64,000 bases of DNA, taken from the NCBI RefSeq assembly GCF_022458985.1, contig NC_061779.1, positions 17,095,001-17,159,000 of the forward strand, given 5' to 3'. The notes under the pieces are model-generated. The model saw only the letters and a program-made list of their open reading frames with translations, searched no databases and was not told the DNA's origin. Source of the DNA: Mugil cephalus (taxonomy: Eukaryota; Chordata; Actinopteri; Mugiliformes; Mugilidae). This document shows, piece after piece, positions 48,901 to 61,311 of the stretch. The position numbers and the translations under genes were made by a program. Position 1 is the first letter of the stretch. Each line of letters begins with the position of its first letter.

Positions 48901-49384
48901 AGTCAACGAACTAAACATAGCAATCATAGGTTAAATTTAGACGTTCCTGAAATCAACTTCCTCTAAAAACCCTGACCTTATGCTTCATGTCAAGCAGATG
49001 TGCAGCAGTGATGTTGTAGCTCAGCTGTGTGTTCCTGGCTCTCAGTCGGTCCAGCTGAGTGTCTAGACGCTCATGGGCATCCTGCAGCCAGTGCACCGCT
49101 TCCGCTTCCCTAAAACTACCTCCAGCTCGGGCAGCCTTTAATTCAGAGCCTGATGGAGAAAAGGACCGCGTGCCATTCCCAGCCGTCAGATGGGACAGCG
49201 ATTGCCACCTCTTAAGACCCGGGTCTTTCTGTCTGAAGCCACCAGTGCTGCTGGCGTTGTCCATAAACACAAATATCAGTTAGAATGTCCTGCCTATAAA
49301 ATAAATATTACTTTGGTAATTTAGATTTTCCCATCACCTTGTGTTGACTTTGGACAGAAACCCTGCTCCAGACACGGTCGCCAT
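42985..49384 (-). CDS. Long coiled-coil protein, unrecognised
   Basis: Coding exons, minus strand: 49384-49338, 49250-48977, 48810-48713, 48627-48492, 48391-48266, 48171-48046, 47960-47856, 47778-47623, 47414-47209, 47087-46823, 46598-46505, 46420-46369, 46273-46204, 46097-46024, 45936-45852, 45736-45646, 45554-45472, 45389-45291, 44718-44611, 44520-44425, 43525-43465, 43184-42985. Every join keeps phase, giving about 883 aa. The start MATVSGAGFLSKVNT is not the first ATG of its exon but the only one in frame with exon 2. Residues about 70-545 and 586-700 are Leu/Glu/Lys/Gln-rich heptad-like coiled coil (ELENQKLRDQYLCLEAEVLE, RQTDQLQREKMLAVEKLR). The C terminus is acidic, ending SPDEDEEEGWVK. 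No enzymatic or membrane motif. A centrosomal, ciliary or scaffold role is only a guess from architecture. Exons 11-13 (46598-46204) and the donor at 44425 (alternative 44365) are the least certain joins. Confidence 0.75.
43526..44424. other. Intron of the coiled-coil gene
   Basis: 900-bp intron near the 3' end. If the weaker donor at 44365 is used instead of the strong one at 44425, the first 60 bp would be coding. Nothing else recognised. Confidence 0.45.
44719..45290. other. Intron of the coiled-coil gene
   Basis: 570-bp intron containing the hAT-like fragment at 44838-44945. No coding exon recognised in it. Confidence 0.5.
44838..44945. mobile_element. hAT-like DNA transposon fragment
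   Basis: Starts CAGTGATGTCAAACATACAG and continues GTGGGCCAAACCCAGCCCAC and TCCAATCAGGCCCACTGG, the recognisable end of a common hAT-type (Charlie-like) repeat (CAGTGGTGTCAAAC...). The opposite terminal repeat was not found, so this is a one-ended remnant. Confidence 0.45.
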
Positions 49385-49494
49385 TCCACACCATGCTGAG
49401 GTCTGTGAAAAACAAAACAAAACATGATTTTAAAATGACTACCACCCTATAAACAAAGTTTAAATAAAAAAATAATAAAAACTCTGGACCTTAC

Positions 49495-49620
49495 CTGGGC
49501 TGTAAAGTGAGACTTGGTATCCCACATGTCAAGATCCGTGAGAGAAAACGGACTTGAACTCCCGCATGAAGGGCTAAACATCCTGGAGTGTCTTCTTAGA
49601 TCCGAGCTATCACTTTCCTA
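49495..49620 (-). other. 5' non-coding exon of the coiled-coil gene
   Basis: A donor (GCCCAG|GTAAGG, minus strand) at 49495 precedes the acceptor (TTTCACAG) before 49402, leaving an upstream exon without the start codon. The upper end is arbitrary, since the transcription start is not visible. Confidence 0.5.
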
Positions 49621-50639
49621 TCTCCCTGTATGGGAGAGGCTACAGCCCTCATCTGCCTACGTGTCTGCCCAAATGACGAGCATAGATTTTCACACAAAGG
49701 TGACAGCTTGAGGCGTGTGGCTATTCTTGGATCATGTGTCTTGATATTTCCACTGCTTGCTTAATGGTCAACAACTAGTTTTAACACAGCAGGGTTACTG
49801 GAGTGTTTCTGAATTTGTTATGACACCATGTTCTATTTCTAAATAAAAGTACGCTGAAGTATTTTAGTGAGAGGTAAGAATACAACTGCACTAAATCACA
49901 GTTTTTTTCTTACAGTACCTTGCAGCAGAAGCCCTCTCCTGTCCGCTGACAATGATCACCTGCTCAGCTTGCCAGCCTCACACCGCTGTGATCACGTACA
50001 ACCCTTGAACGGAGTGCCATGGTAACCTATGTACACAAGCAGCAGTTGGGTGAGTGTGGCCAACACTCCTGAGATATTCTCCACATGATCTCACTCAGCC
50101 TGCCGACTGGCTTGTTGATAGAGTTGTTAAGGAGCATCTCTCAAACAGTGATGATAATGCACATAGCCTTCCTCTGATTCATTATGTATGCCAGTAAATG
50201 TGTCATGATTGACTATGATCATCTAAAGACACAGACAGACAGTGAAAGATATTTTTTGGTATTTTTTGGTTTTGGGCAAGCAATATGTTCAATTACCTAT
50301 AAGCATGCTCATATTCTACAGATCTGTGTGAAATATTGCATGCTACTGACTAAATTCAAATTTGTTTATTTGCATAAGCAACTCAGACCATGATTTAAAA
50401 GCAGTGATTTTTTCATTCAATATATTGCACAGAACAAACCATATACACCATTAGCTCTATAGCTTTATAGCTGACCCTCTCTCCATAAAACAAACCTCAG
50501 GGTGTTGGTTGGAATTGATTGAGATGAACACGTTTACCATTTGCCATTTGCTGGAAGGTAATATGGTCCGCTCTTATTTTGAAAGGGGCCGACTTTACCG
50601 GAAACAGGAAGTGGTCATCCAGACGCTAGCCTCAGGAGG
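49621..50639. other. Divergent spacer between the coiled-coil gene and edc3
   Basis: About 1 kb between two genes read outward. AT-rich in the middle, more GC-rich toward edc3. No recognisable element. Confidence 0.5.
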
Positions 50640-50770
50640 TTTGGGGCCATTCATGGAAAGCTAAGAAGCTAACAGACGAAGACAAGAACGACTTTCTCTT
50701 CAGCACTTAACATAGAAGTTCACTCACTTTCGTTCTTCAAGGCCATTTACACAGCGTTAATTCCGAAAAG
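50640..50770 (+). other. edc3: edc3 non-coding first exon (approximate)
   Basis: A donor (CCGAAAAG|GTACAAC) at 50770 and an acceptor just before 51002 place the start codon two bases into exon 2. Upper boundary estimated. Confidence 0.5.
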
Positions 50771-51003
50771 GTACAACACTCCCAAGTGTGTAATTAAAGC
50801 TTATATGTGCGTCTTGTGAGGGTAACTTAGCTTGATAACAGGCCGAGGCTAACGCTAATCACCTCTGTAATGTTCACATCGGGCGGGCAATGTTTTTGAT
50901 GCTCTGCTGTGGGAAGTTTTACTTGTTGTTTGAACGGAAACATTGTGGCCACTGCGTGTATTAACTAAACAAAACATTAACTAAAAGTCGATGTTGTGCA
51001 GAT

Positions 51004-52972
51004 ATGGCCGCGGATTGGTTGGGTAGTTTGGTGTCTATTAACTGTGGACCAACGCTGGGAGTCTATCAAGGAGAAGTTTCATCCGTGGACCAGTCCAGCC
51101 AAACCATCTCCTTAAGACAGCCTTTCCACAATGGAGTCAAGTGCCCCGTTCCTGAGGTCACATTCAGGTAAAACTATGCCCTCATATATTTTTCTCATTT
51201 GGCTTGATTTGTTTTGAGAGTTTCTTTTTTTTTTAACATGGTAATTTCAATCTGTCTTTTCTACAGTGCCATTGACATAAAGGACCTAAAGATTTTAGAT
51301 ATCAGAAACGGCAATGCCAGGATAAATTCCACTGCATCTTCGAAGGTAAACAGTGTGCCAGTTGCAGTCCCAAAGGCTGACCCCAGATTAGTGGAGAAAC
51401 TTAACTCTCCACAGCACTGCTCTAAAAGTTATGGAGAGCGTCACCTGGATGTACCAGGCCAGCCTAAAGGGTTTCGCCGAAGACATAACTCCTGTAAGTG
51501 TCATGTTTTACAGCTCCATAAGCGTGAATAAAATAACACTGCTGAACGATAGCTGTAAAATAACAATTAACTCTGTGTTTGTTTTTCCGTCAGGGTCATC
51601 TAGCAGTCGAGGGGTCAACCAGGTCACGCCGAAGAAGAATGGCGTGAAGAACGGGCAGATGAAGCACAGAGACGACGAGTGTTTTGGAGACGGCATGGAT
51701 GACGGCCTGGACACAGACTTTGATTTTGAAGGGAACCTGGCTCTTTTCGACAAAGCCGCGGTCTTCTCGGAGATCGACATATCGGAGCGTCGCAATGGTG
51801 CGAGGTCGCGTGGGACGCCTCAGGATCAGACGCCCGCACGTTACCGCCACGATGAGAACATCCTGGAGGCCAAACCTATTGTGTACAGACAGATTACGGT
51901 GCCACAGCCTGGGGCCAAAGAATACTGCACTGGTGAGTGTTTCACATTGTAAGGAATGAATTAAGTGGTAATGTGCAAATGATTGGAAGCAGAGTGATAC
52001 GAACTAGTTTCCTTTAATCCACACAGACTCGGGACTCGTTGTACCCAGTATATCCTATGAACTGCACAAGCGTTTGTTGTCTGTCGCCGAGCGCCATGGA
52101 CTCTCCCTGGAGCGAAGGCTTGAGATGACTGGCGTGTGTGCCAGTCAGATGGCACTTACATTGCTAGGAGGCCCCAACAGGTAGGCACATAGACATTAAA
52201 TGTCCTAATAACCATCACATGTTTCGTCATTTATACACATTTCATGTAACACATTGAGCCTCTATACGAATACTTGGAAAGCCTTTATTTTGTGAAAATC
52301 AACTGTCTTCCAGATTCACTCCCAAAAATTTACACCAGCGTCCCACAGTGGCGCTGCTGTGTGGCCCCCACGTTCAGGGAGCTCAGGGCATCAGCTGCGG
52401 CCGTCACCTGGCCAATCACGAAGTGGAGGTCATTTTGTTTCTGCCGAACTTTGTCAAAATGCTCGACTGTGTCACCAGCGAGCTCACACTCTTCAACAAG
52501 ACTGGTGGCAAACAGGTGTCCAGTATCAAAGGTGGGCTTGCTTCGTGGCTCTTGTTGTGTTTTTTTTGTTGTCGCTGCTCTCGTTGTGTTTTTACAGTTG
52601 CTCACACAGAGAATCTGTTTTCTCTCTGCCTCCGCAGACCTTCCAGACACCCCAGTGGACCTAATCATCAACTGTCTGGACTGCCACGAGAACACATTCC
52701 TGATGGATCAGCCTTGGTACCGAGTGGCTGCCGACTGGGCCAACCAGAACAGAGCCCCGGTGCTCAGCTTGGATCCCCCCGTTAGCGGACAGGGGCATGC
52801 TGTTGAGGCCAAGTGGTCCCTCTCTCTTTGCCTCCCGCTTCCCCTGGGCGATGGGGCTGGCCGGGTCTACCTGTGTGACATAGGCGTTCCTCGCCAGGTG
52901 TTCCACGAAGTGGGAATCAAATACCATTCGCCCTTTGGCTGCAAATTCGTCATCCCCTTGCACTCCGCATAA
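51004..52972 (+). CDS. edc3: Enhancer of mRNA-decapping protein 3
   Basis: Cytoplasmic P-body scaffold that binds DDX6 and Dcp1/Dcp2 and stimulates mRNA decapping. Coding exons 51004-51167, 51267-51493, 51594-51932, 52027-52180, 52314-52531 and 52638-52972 join in phase to 478 aa (human 508). The N-terminal LSm-like domain starts MAADWLGSLVSINCG and includes QPFHNGVKCPVPEVTF. The linker has FRRRHNSW, split by intron 3, and the FDF motif DTDFDFEGNLALFDKAA near residue 170. The C-terminal YjeF_N Rossmann-like domain (from about residue 245) has LERRLEMTGVCASQMALTLL, ISCGRHLANHEVEVILFLPN and the terminal SPFGCKFVIPLHSA. The linker after the LSm domain is shorter than in human, which explains the length difference. 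Confidence 0.97.
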
Positions 52973-55185
52973 TGCGTCTAATGGTCAACGTGGCAGAATG
53001 AATCTTTCACCTTCCTTGACCATCTTGGTTTTGGCGCCTTATATTCCAGAGCTTCAGCTGTTTTTCAGTTCATCCATGGTTTTTTGTAAAGCTACAGGGA
53101 CTTGTCCCTCATACTGAAGGACCACTGTTCGGCACATTATTCCTACAAGGTTCAAGTGCATATAGATAACAAAGGAAAAGCTTTCGAATTTCGAATGTTT
53201 TTTGAGAAATGGGTGTCTTTGTCATCGGAGGCGAATAATCTAAATAAGATTATAACTGGAGTGTAAAAAATAATGTTCACTTTTGAATTGAGTTGGACAA
53301 TCTCTGAGCTAGAAAAGCTTTGAATCTAAACTTCAATGTCATCTGGTTAATAAACACATCTACCATTTAATAGATGCCTATACAAAGCTGATACCTTAAT
53401 CTGAAGCTGACATCAAATATGCAGCGTACACTGGTTTTCCATTGTTGGTGGCTTTGCTCGTAGCTTGCCATACTTTGCAGCACTCAGTTACTGTTGTCTG
53501 ATGGTTTAGTCGGATAAAATTTGATAAATGTCTTTTGTTTCTATGAGTGTAATGCTGTGTTTTAAGTCCAGGCCAGTGTTGTTGAGTGGAGCGGCTTCTC
53601 TAGATAATCATCGGCTGTGACTCTAAGGGCTCTGAGAACACTGATGGAGCGTGAAAATCATTTGCTGCTTTTAGTAAGCATTTTGGTGAAAAATGTTTTT
53701 TTTTTTTTTCGTATCATTTTGTTACAGATCTACGAGATGAAACACTCTGCCAGGATGTTTAAAAGTCTCTGCTCCTTCAATAGAAAATCATGTGTATTTG
53801 TACAGATCATTTGAAAGTGTATCTTCTCACCAAATACAGCTATGGAAGTCAGATTTAATGTATTTTTTCTACAGTTTCGTGTAGATATTATCCATTCAGT
53901 CCTGTGCTACTTAAAAAAAGAAACTAGCGGACTCAAAAACACTGTTATATTCTGTAATCTCTAACAGCGAACATCAAGAGTCTTGATTTCAGTATATTTG
54001 CCTGTTGATGCAGTTCAAACGCCTGTGTTGCGTTACACTAACAGGAAATGATGCACACTTGAGCATGTTGTGCAATGGATGGGTAACTTTATGTTGTACA
54101 AGAGTTGAAAGAAGCCAGCAGATGCCTGGTGCAGTACGGCAAATGAGTCATATATGGGCTGAAAACCACTGGCTTGATCTTAAACGTTGAATTACAACCG
54201 CAGGTTTCAATGTTTTTTTTATGAAAGTTATCAAAACAGCTTGTTTGAATGTGTTCAGATACATCTTAGAACGATTTGTGCCGATCTACACGCCCTGTTC
54301 GAACCAGAAAGTTTGGATCTCTGTTGAAAACAATTCTGAAATGATCAAGTATTCCTGCTGATGTACACGAATGGTATTCAAGTTTACTTTAACTGTGAAT
54401 TGTAATTCGAGAAGAGCCACTTATTTTGCTTTCTGGGGGCTTTGACAGAAGGGCTGGTGCTGCATATCTTGCAGGATCAAGTCAAACTATTTGCTCGTTT
54501 CTTTTCGACCAGGTTGATCTGAAATGTGTCTAGGTCCGGGGGGGCATCGACATGTCCACACTTTTTACGTCGTGTACTTGTGCACGTCAGTCTGCTCAGG
54601 ATTCATTTGCTGATTCAGTGAAAATCGCTCTTATGCACAATAGTTAAGTCCTTTCTCCAACATTCCTCTGCCCTGATGTGTAATGGCACATCTGTTGAGA
54701 CAAGTCTGGTTTGGAAACATCAGCATGAATGAATGTGGATAGAAAGAGTTTTGTCCGAGTTTGGCCACCAGGAGGCGGCGACACCATCTTTATCATGTTT
54801 CTTTTTCGGGTTGCTCTTCCTTATTCCGCTGTAATGGCAGCTTTGTGTACTTACAGTTCTCAGATTATGGTGTTATTTCTCTACAAAATGTGAACAGTCG
54901 GAGAGCGTGGGTTGATTTGAATGAAATGGAAGTTGTGAAAGTCGGATTCTCTCTCTTTTTTAAGCTTTTTGAGATTGTTTACATGTTTCAGCTCTCCACA
55001 GCGGGTGTTCAGTCTTTTCAAGATCACTTTACAGTTCAAAAACATCGCATTAAACAGACAGTGGGCGTTTTTTGTCTACGTAGGACAAGCTGTTTTATTA
55101 TGGGATAAAGTTCATTGTCCGGGTTCCTGTGCAGTCCTCTGTGTCACATCTGCAGATCGGAACAATAAAAAAAATATATATATAT
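52973..55185 (+). other. edc3: edc3 3' UTR
   Basis: About 2.2 kb without coding sequence after the TAA at 52970-52972, running to AATAAA at 55164-55169. Several AT-rich stretches but no better signal earlier in the right context; shorter isoforms are possible. Confidence 0.6.
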
Positions 55186-55369
55186 GAAAACTGTTTTGTG
55201 CGTTTGTTTTTTGTCATTATTGTCAAATCGATGAGAAGTTCCTCCGCTAACTTGACTGAAGTGGATCATTTGGTAGCCTATTTTTAGCTTGACTGACATT
55301 AACGCGCATGTGCACTGCGAAATCAAGGTGGGGCAAAAAAACTTGAATGTTTCTGACGGGGAAAAGCAG

Positions 55370-55798
55370 CAGCGCGGAGTAGACGCACATCAGACTGAGC
55401 TGGCGTTAAGTTATCGCGGCAAACTTTCTTTTAAGTCACGTTTGCCTGTTTTTATTTTACTTTTTCAACAAGAAGACAGCTGCGATCAGTCTTTGTTTAA
55501 TGCATAATCCTTTGTAAATAATGCTGACAGGAGACGCGGCGGTTATGCCTGGTGTTGCTGAATTGGACTGCTGAAAGTTTCTGATCACCTGAGTGATTTC
55601 ACTTCTTCCTCATCGGGACTTTTTTTTTTCTTTTCTTTTTCTTTCTTTTTCTTGGTGGCCCAGCGTCGACTGTATGCTATTTATTACTTGAGTGGGAGTT
55701 TGTGTGCTGTCGCTCCGATGAAAACTGACCCCTGAGAAGTAGCCGAATCACCTGTTATCGCCTCAAATCGCTTGTTTGTTTTGGGACCTGCAAAACAG
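55370..55798 (+). promoter_or_regulatory. csk: csk promoter and non-coding first exon (approximate)
   Basis: A donor (CAAAACAG|GTAAGATC) closes an exon at 55798. It contains a 35-nt T/C-rich tract at about 55618-55654. Only 200-600 bp separate it from the edc3 polyadenylation signal, so the csk promoter must be compact. The left edge is estimated. Confidence 0.5.
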
Positions 55799-58727
55799 GT
55801 AAGATCTGAAGTCTGACACAGGTCCACGTTTCTGATCTACCATGAAACACACTTCACATTGTTGTACAGCGGCTGGCGGATCATCTTATTTGAATGCCGA
55901 GCTACAGTTTCCATGCAGTGATCACTCCTCGGGGCTCTTCACAGTTAACTGTACATGATTTCGAGACAGACGTGACCTTGTTAACATCCACCTCCTTCAA
56001 ACTTCTGCCACTTCCTGCGACTTCCTGGGTTGAAGAAGCTGCTGTGTTTTTATGTGTACTTTTTTTTTAAATTTTCATCTGCGCGCACAGCTCTGCCACA
56101 GCTTGTTAGATAATGGCCCCGATAATGATGTTGATGTTGTGCTTACTCAAGAGTGTGAGCATTCATCTCAACTGTCAAGGGGCCTGTGATCTGTCACACT
56201 TTTAATCTGCTTAGAGGGTTACAAGTTACAGAGGGGTGTCAATAAGCGCTACTCCTCCTTGTGCTTATTAAGTCACTTATTCTCAGGAAGCAGCACCCAT
56301 GCACCGTACAATAAAACCGTTTACCAAAGCAGTGTTTGTCAGAGAGAGGAAGTGAGGCCAGGCTTTCACCCTCCGGCTTCAGAAGAAGCCGAGGAGCCCT
56401 TTCCAGCAGGGGTTCTTCTCTTAAGAGTGTGACTAAAGTGTAAAAAAAATGATTAAGCCGGTGAAACGAGACTACGAGAGCTCACGAAACCACAGCAAAG
56501 CAGAGCTGCCACACTGCACCGTGTCATGCTCGGCTGCATCAGCAGAGCAGCTTTGCACCCCGTGCTGCATGGCGTGCACGGCACCGCAGCAAGGAAGTGA
56601 CCGTCCGCTGTTCATGCATGGCGGCTTCGACTTGTATGTTGTGTCTGTGTGGGCAAATCAGCACGAGCAACAGTGTAGTAGTAGTGTCAAAAGGCCCGGC
56701 GTGTTCTTTGGACTTTTCGCTGCAGTAAAATGCAAACATCCCTGTGAGGGCTGCATGTCAAGGGGACTGCCCCGACCGATGCAGCAACTGATTCTCTGGT
56801 TCTCTTCCTGTTACTCTGAAATCAGCCTTTATTTGTGATTAGTAGTAGTTCTGGATTTATGGCGTTCCATTTATTGTTTCCATTACTGCCTCACAGAGCT
56901 TCACAGGAAACAATGTCACTCATTAAAGTGATACAATGATGACTTGTATTGCAGGGCCAACCACTGGACTCGTACTTCCTCTCTCTGATCCTACAGGCGG
57001 TTGCTTCAGTGCTGCACCACGGTCCAGCTGTTGCCCCCGGAGGCAGAGGTGATTTCCTTCGCCGAGGAAAACATCTGCTGTCTGTTGGCCCCAGCTGTGC
57101 GAATTGCTCGCATGCAAATCTTCTTCTTTTTTTTCTTTTTTTTTCTGCATCTCCCGCCGCTCTGCGCGTCTGTCTGTGTACCTGGCAGATGAAGCCTCGG
57201 TGGATGTGTACAGAAATCATTGTTTCCCTCTCGCGTCCCTTGGCGTCCTGCTGCTGTAATGGTGATGATAACAGGGCGGCAGCATCAAAGCAGCTGCAGA
57301 GCATCCTGAGGCTGGAGGGTCAGGATGAAGGCCGGATCACCCCCTGCTGCACAGGAGGAGGGTTGGGAGCTTGATGCTCATTGCTGGAAGAAGTGTTCAA
57401 ACACACTAATATCTAGGGCTATTTGCAGCTCAGAAGTCTTAAGTATGAGTACGTATAAACAGTGCTGTAGTAAGCGTCCTTCTACCACCACGGATGTTTA
57501 TTTGAGGGTCGCTTTGCTGTTATTTAAAGTAACATTTGAAACCGTCATTCATGTTTTACGAACGGAAGTTTTCTAAGTCCGTCCACAGGACTTCCGTGCT
57601 TGATTGCATCACTTTTTGCAACACCTAGTGTGATGAACTTTCTTACCTCACTTTTTGTCTGCAGGTAGGCGAGGGAGTGGCGGCGCTAAACGGGGCCAAA
57701 GAAGACATTTCTCCATTCTTGTCTTGTCTTGCTTTGTGCTGCCAGGGTGCTGCCGACTTGCACGGCTCAACGTGCGCAACGCTGAGTTGCATGAGACAAG
57801 AGTCGCCTGTTGATCCGCAGGTTTGATTTGAACAGTAGTGTTGTTATGGATGGCGGCATATGCAAAACAGTTGAGTCTGGACTAATGGATTATGCTGTTG
57901 GTGCTGTTTCCTGAATCCATTCGGGTTCAACCTGTCACTGAGTTTGTTGGGTTCATGTTGCTTTTAGGAGTTGCTGTCATGCATCGAATGGGGCGTGCTC
58001 ATTCACGTCCTACACGTGTGCTGCATCATGGCATTTGTCCGATTTCTGTAGAAATTTAAAGCACAATTGACAGAGTTGTCAGAGCTGATTGTACAGTGCT
58101 CCAATTGTAACATTTTGAAGAACTGTTCATATTTTCAGATCTGCTGAACTGAGCCATTGCATCTCTTAAATCTTCACACTGGACAGATTGATGCTGATGA
58201 TGGGATTCTCAATGGGACAGGGGGTCAGTAGAAAGTTGACCGGCGCACAATGACAGTCTTGTGTGCTTCCTGAAAAGGGCAAGCTGTGGTTCCATGTAGA
58301 GCTCTCTGGAAATGACAGTGTGACTCCATGGCAGACTGTTCTGTTTTGAGTGTCATTCACTCAGCTTCTGGCGACTTGCTGCTGAGACGCATTCAATGTC
58401 CCAGAAGACGTTAATTTAAAAGTGCTGTTGTGTGGCAGCCTTGGCCCTGTTGGTCCATTCCTTTCTTGGCAAAATTCTATCGCGATCAACAAATTCTGAA
58501 GGCTTTCCTGCTTTCAGGGTATCATGAGCATGATTTCCTGCTCATATTGTAATATATAGTAGTTCATACTAATGTGTCAGATGTTTTTTTACCCAACACA
58601 AGAAACATAATATAATAACATATACTGATGGAGGCAGTGGTAGACCAGCAACTCCTGTGTTCTGTAAGATCAAATAATAATTTTTGTTGTAGTCTGGCAT
58701 CTATTAAAAGAACATAGGTAGATATTT

Positions 58728-58756
58728 ATATATATATAGAGAGAGAGAGAGAGAAA
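58728..58756. repeat. TA/GA microsatellite
   Basis: TATATATATA followed by (GA)n, in csk intron 1. Confidence 0.8.
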
Positions 58757-59499
58757 GAAGGGTGGCTGGTAGAAAATTAAAGTGATGATTAGATTCTAAA
58801 TATAGAACCCACTAAGACAAATGCTTTGGTTTATGCGGCTAAAATATGTTTTGCTGTGCACAGCAGTTCATTGCTTGACTTTTGTGTGATAATTTCTGCT
58901 TCCCCAGACTTTGCAGCGTTCGGGCAACTATCTGGTGCAGGCAGTACACCGGCTATATATAAAAACCTCATGCAACCGCACTAATATTTTGTGAAAAAAA
59001 AATTTGTTGCATGACTGAAAACCTCAATCTGTTAACAGACACTTCTTCACCTCCCAGGTTTCTGCTGCAGTCGCCCTCAGTTTTTCTGCTTGTCGCGAGG
59101 TCTTTCGGGCCTTTAGTCTGGTCTTGAGCGAGTGCGATGCAGCTCAGGCCGTTTTTGATAAGGCGCTTGTCTTGGCCGACCGAGGATATTTTATCACCTC
59201 CTCAGCTGATAAACCTGATTTGGTTCCATGTCTAGAGTAATTGCCTTGTTGAAGGATGAAAAATGTCTTTTGACGCTTGAATGGGCTCACACAGGATGCT
59301 CTGTCTTAAATCTCCACTCACCCAGATACACGTGGAACAAACCAAAGCTGCCCATGAAATATTTAGTGTAAATTTACCCGGGAATGCTTGTAATTTGGGC
59401 ATTACTTGTTAAAATGGATACCTTTCACACGTTAATTTGTAACGTGTGTTGATGCTAATAAACAAATTAAAATAATAAATGATTAAATTAAAGCTGAGA

Positions 59500-59570
59500 C
59501 AGCTGGGATAGGCTCCAGCCACCTCGTCAACCCTAATGAGGATAAGCGGTAGTAGAAGATGAGATGAGAT
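59500..59570 (+). mobile_element. Tail of a common teleost interspersed repeat
   Basis: AGCTGGGATAGGCTCCAGCC ... GAGGATAAGCGGTAGTAGAA matches the well-known 3' end (GGATAGGCTCCAGC ... GGATAAGCGG) of an abundant fish short repeat, followed by GATGAGATGAGA. Only the tail is present. Confidence 0.6.
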
Positions 59571-61311
59571 TTGTCAGTTTAATGCAGGCCCATTATTCTT
59601 TTTCATATTAAACATGATGTTGCATCGGACTCTGCTGTCCTAATGACAAAAGACATTAGAACAAATACGTAGAGCATAGTCAAAGTATCCGACTAAGAAT
59701 ATTGTTTTGCTGAAAAGTGCTGCTTTGAGCGAAGTCAGACAAAATATCTACTGGTATCGAGACAACATGGTGTTTTTTTTTTTTTGACCTCTCTGTATGC
59801 ATTTTTTTCTTGTGGATTGTCGCTTTTTCAATGTTATAAAACCGTTAGGGGTGTCTGCTGCACCTTAACAGTTTGGTTGTCACGTAGCTGCTAGCGCTGG
59901 CCGTGGATTCTTCTTGACCTCCTGCGCGGTGTGAAACACCAAAGAGCCGGGGTGCTTTCTTGGTCGATGGGTGTGAGAAGTGCAGCCAGATAGTCTCGAT
60001 GCTGGAGACAGCTGCAGTAACTCCACGGGGGGCAACGTCCGCCACATCCCCGCCATTGCTGGAGCTGACGGTCCTCCCCGAGACACGTGAGAGTTCTTCG
60101 CCTCACGTTTGGTGTCGGTGAAAAAGGCCGACCCGTTTGTTTTGAGCTGTGAAATTTCAAATATGCAAGATGATGTTTTCAATTCCTTTTGAAAAGAAGA
60201 GCGGGCCCAGAGGAGAGCTTGTGCTGTGTGAATCATTTTTTCTCAGCACCCTGCCCTAAAGCTGAACATTTCCAATCTGGGATGTCATGCAGGAAGTTGA
60301 CTGCACATTGATGGTCATGTCGAAGGATGTGACCTCATGTGACCTCATGTTAAGGGTCTGTCTATCGGAGCCAGGATTTTTCCCTGAGCTCGGAGCTCTG
60401 AGACCTGTCACCTCTCCATGGGAACTGATAGAGGAAGAGAGGAAGTGGAGTGTCAGGCGAAGAGTGTGGGAGGGGGAGGATGTTGAGCATGACTTAATCC
60501 ACAGGTCATCATTTAACTATGACGCCTCTGCCTCTGTTTTCATCGTGTTTGTATCATGGAAACTGCTGCTCCGGAGGGACTCGCGGCCTAAAGTTACTGT
60601 CGCATTGACTACTTTGTTGACATAAAGAAACACTGGGCTGGAAGAGTCCCCTTGGGCCTGGTCCGATCTCACCACAAGTTTGCATTCCAGTGTTTGAAGA
60701 GAGCTCCTCTGATTCCTATAAGACCCACGGCTAAGATGTAGAACCGTTGCCTGTCCATTTTAGGTCAAAAAAAGCAACAAAATTCCACCAGGCTTACATA
60801 ATAAGTAGCCCAAATTGGGTCGTCTTCTTTTTATTCATCGTATTATTTCAAACTGTACATTTTATATTGTATTTTAAACTTGGTGCTGCTGGGCATCAAC
60901 GCGCTGAAAGCGGCTGCTTTAACACACTGTTGTCCTACGTCATGGAAACGTTCTGCAGCGGTTGTGAAAGTGTGATTTAAAAAAAGAAGACCCGTTATTT
61001 CTGCTTTCTGTACGAGTGAGTTATTTTTACTGACGCTGTCTGACGCTGCTCTAGTGCTTTCTGATAAGGACTGACCAGTTTGCTTTAAGTTACCACTCAG
61101 CGCCCGCGCAGAAAAAACAAAAAACACAACAAAAACCCACACATTCATATTCTTCTGTAGACTTTGTGGTTAAAGCGGATGCCCGTGACACTGGAGCATC
61201 CCGCTCACTGATCTGTTTCTCTTTGCAGGTGCTGCATGTTTGCGTGTGTTCACCAGCTCTAATGGTAGCAGCTAGAAAACCTCACCTGTGAGAGGATCGA
61301 ACCGCCTCACC

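Larger units (their letters stand above)
55799..61228. other. csk intron 1
   Basis: 5.4-kb intron separating the non-coding exon from the start-codon exon. It contains a GA-rich microsatellite near 58728-58756 and a repeat tail at 59500-59570. Open frames of 118-141 codons here overlap one another on both strands and show no motif, so none is called. Confidence 0.5.

Noticed and set aside
51508-51850. Several minus-strand open frames over edc3 exon 4
   Set aside because: Shadows of the conserved edc3 coding frame.
56449-57374. Overlapping 129-141-codon open frames on both strands in csk intron 1
   Set aside because: Mutually overlapping, no motif, no coding-like conservation visible; likely chance frames in GC-rich intron.
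59845-60236. Minus-strand open frame of 118 codons in csk intron 1
   Set aside because: No domain or splice context; two other frames overlap it.
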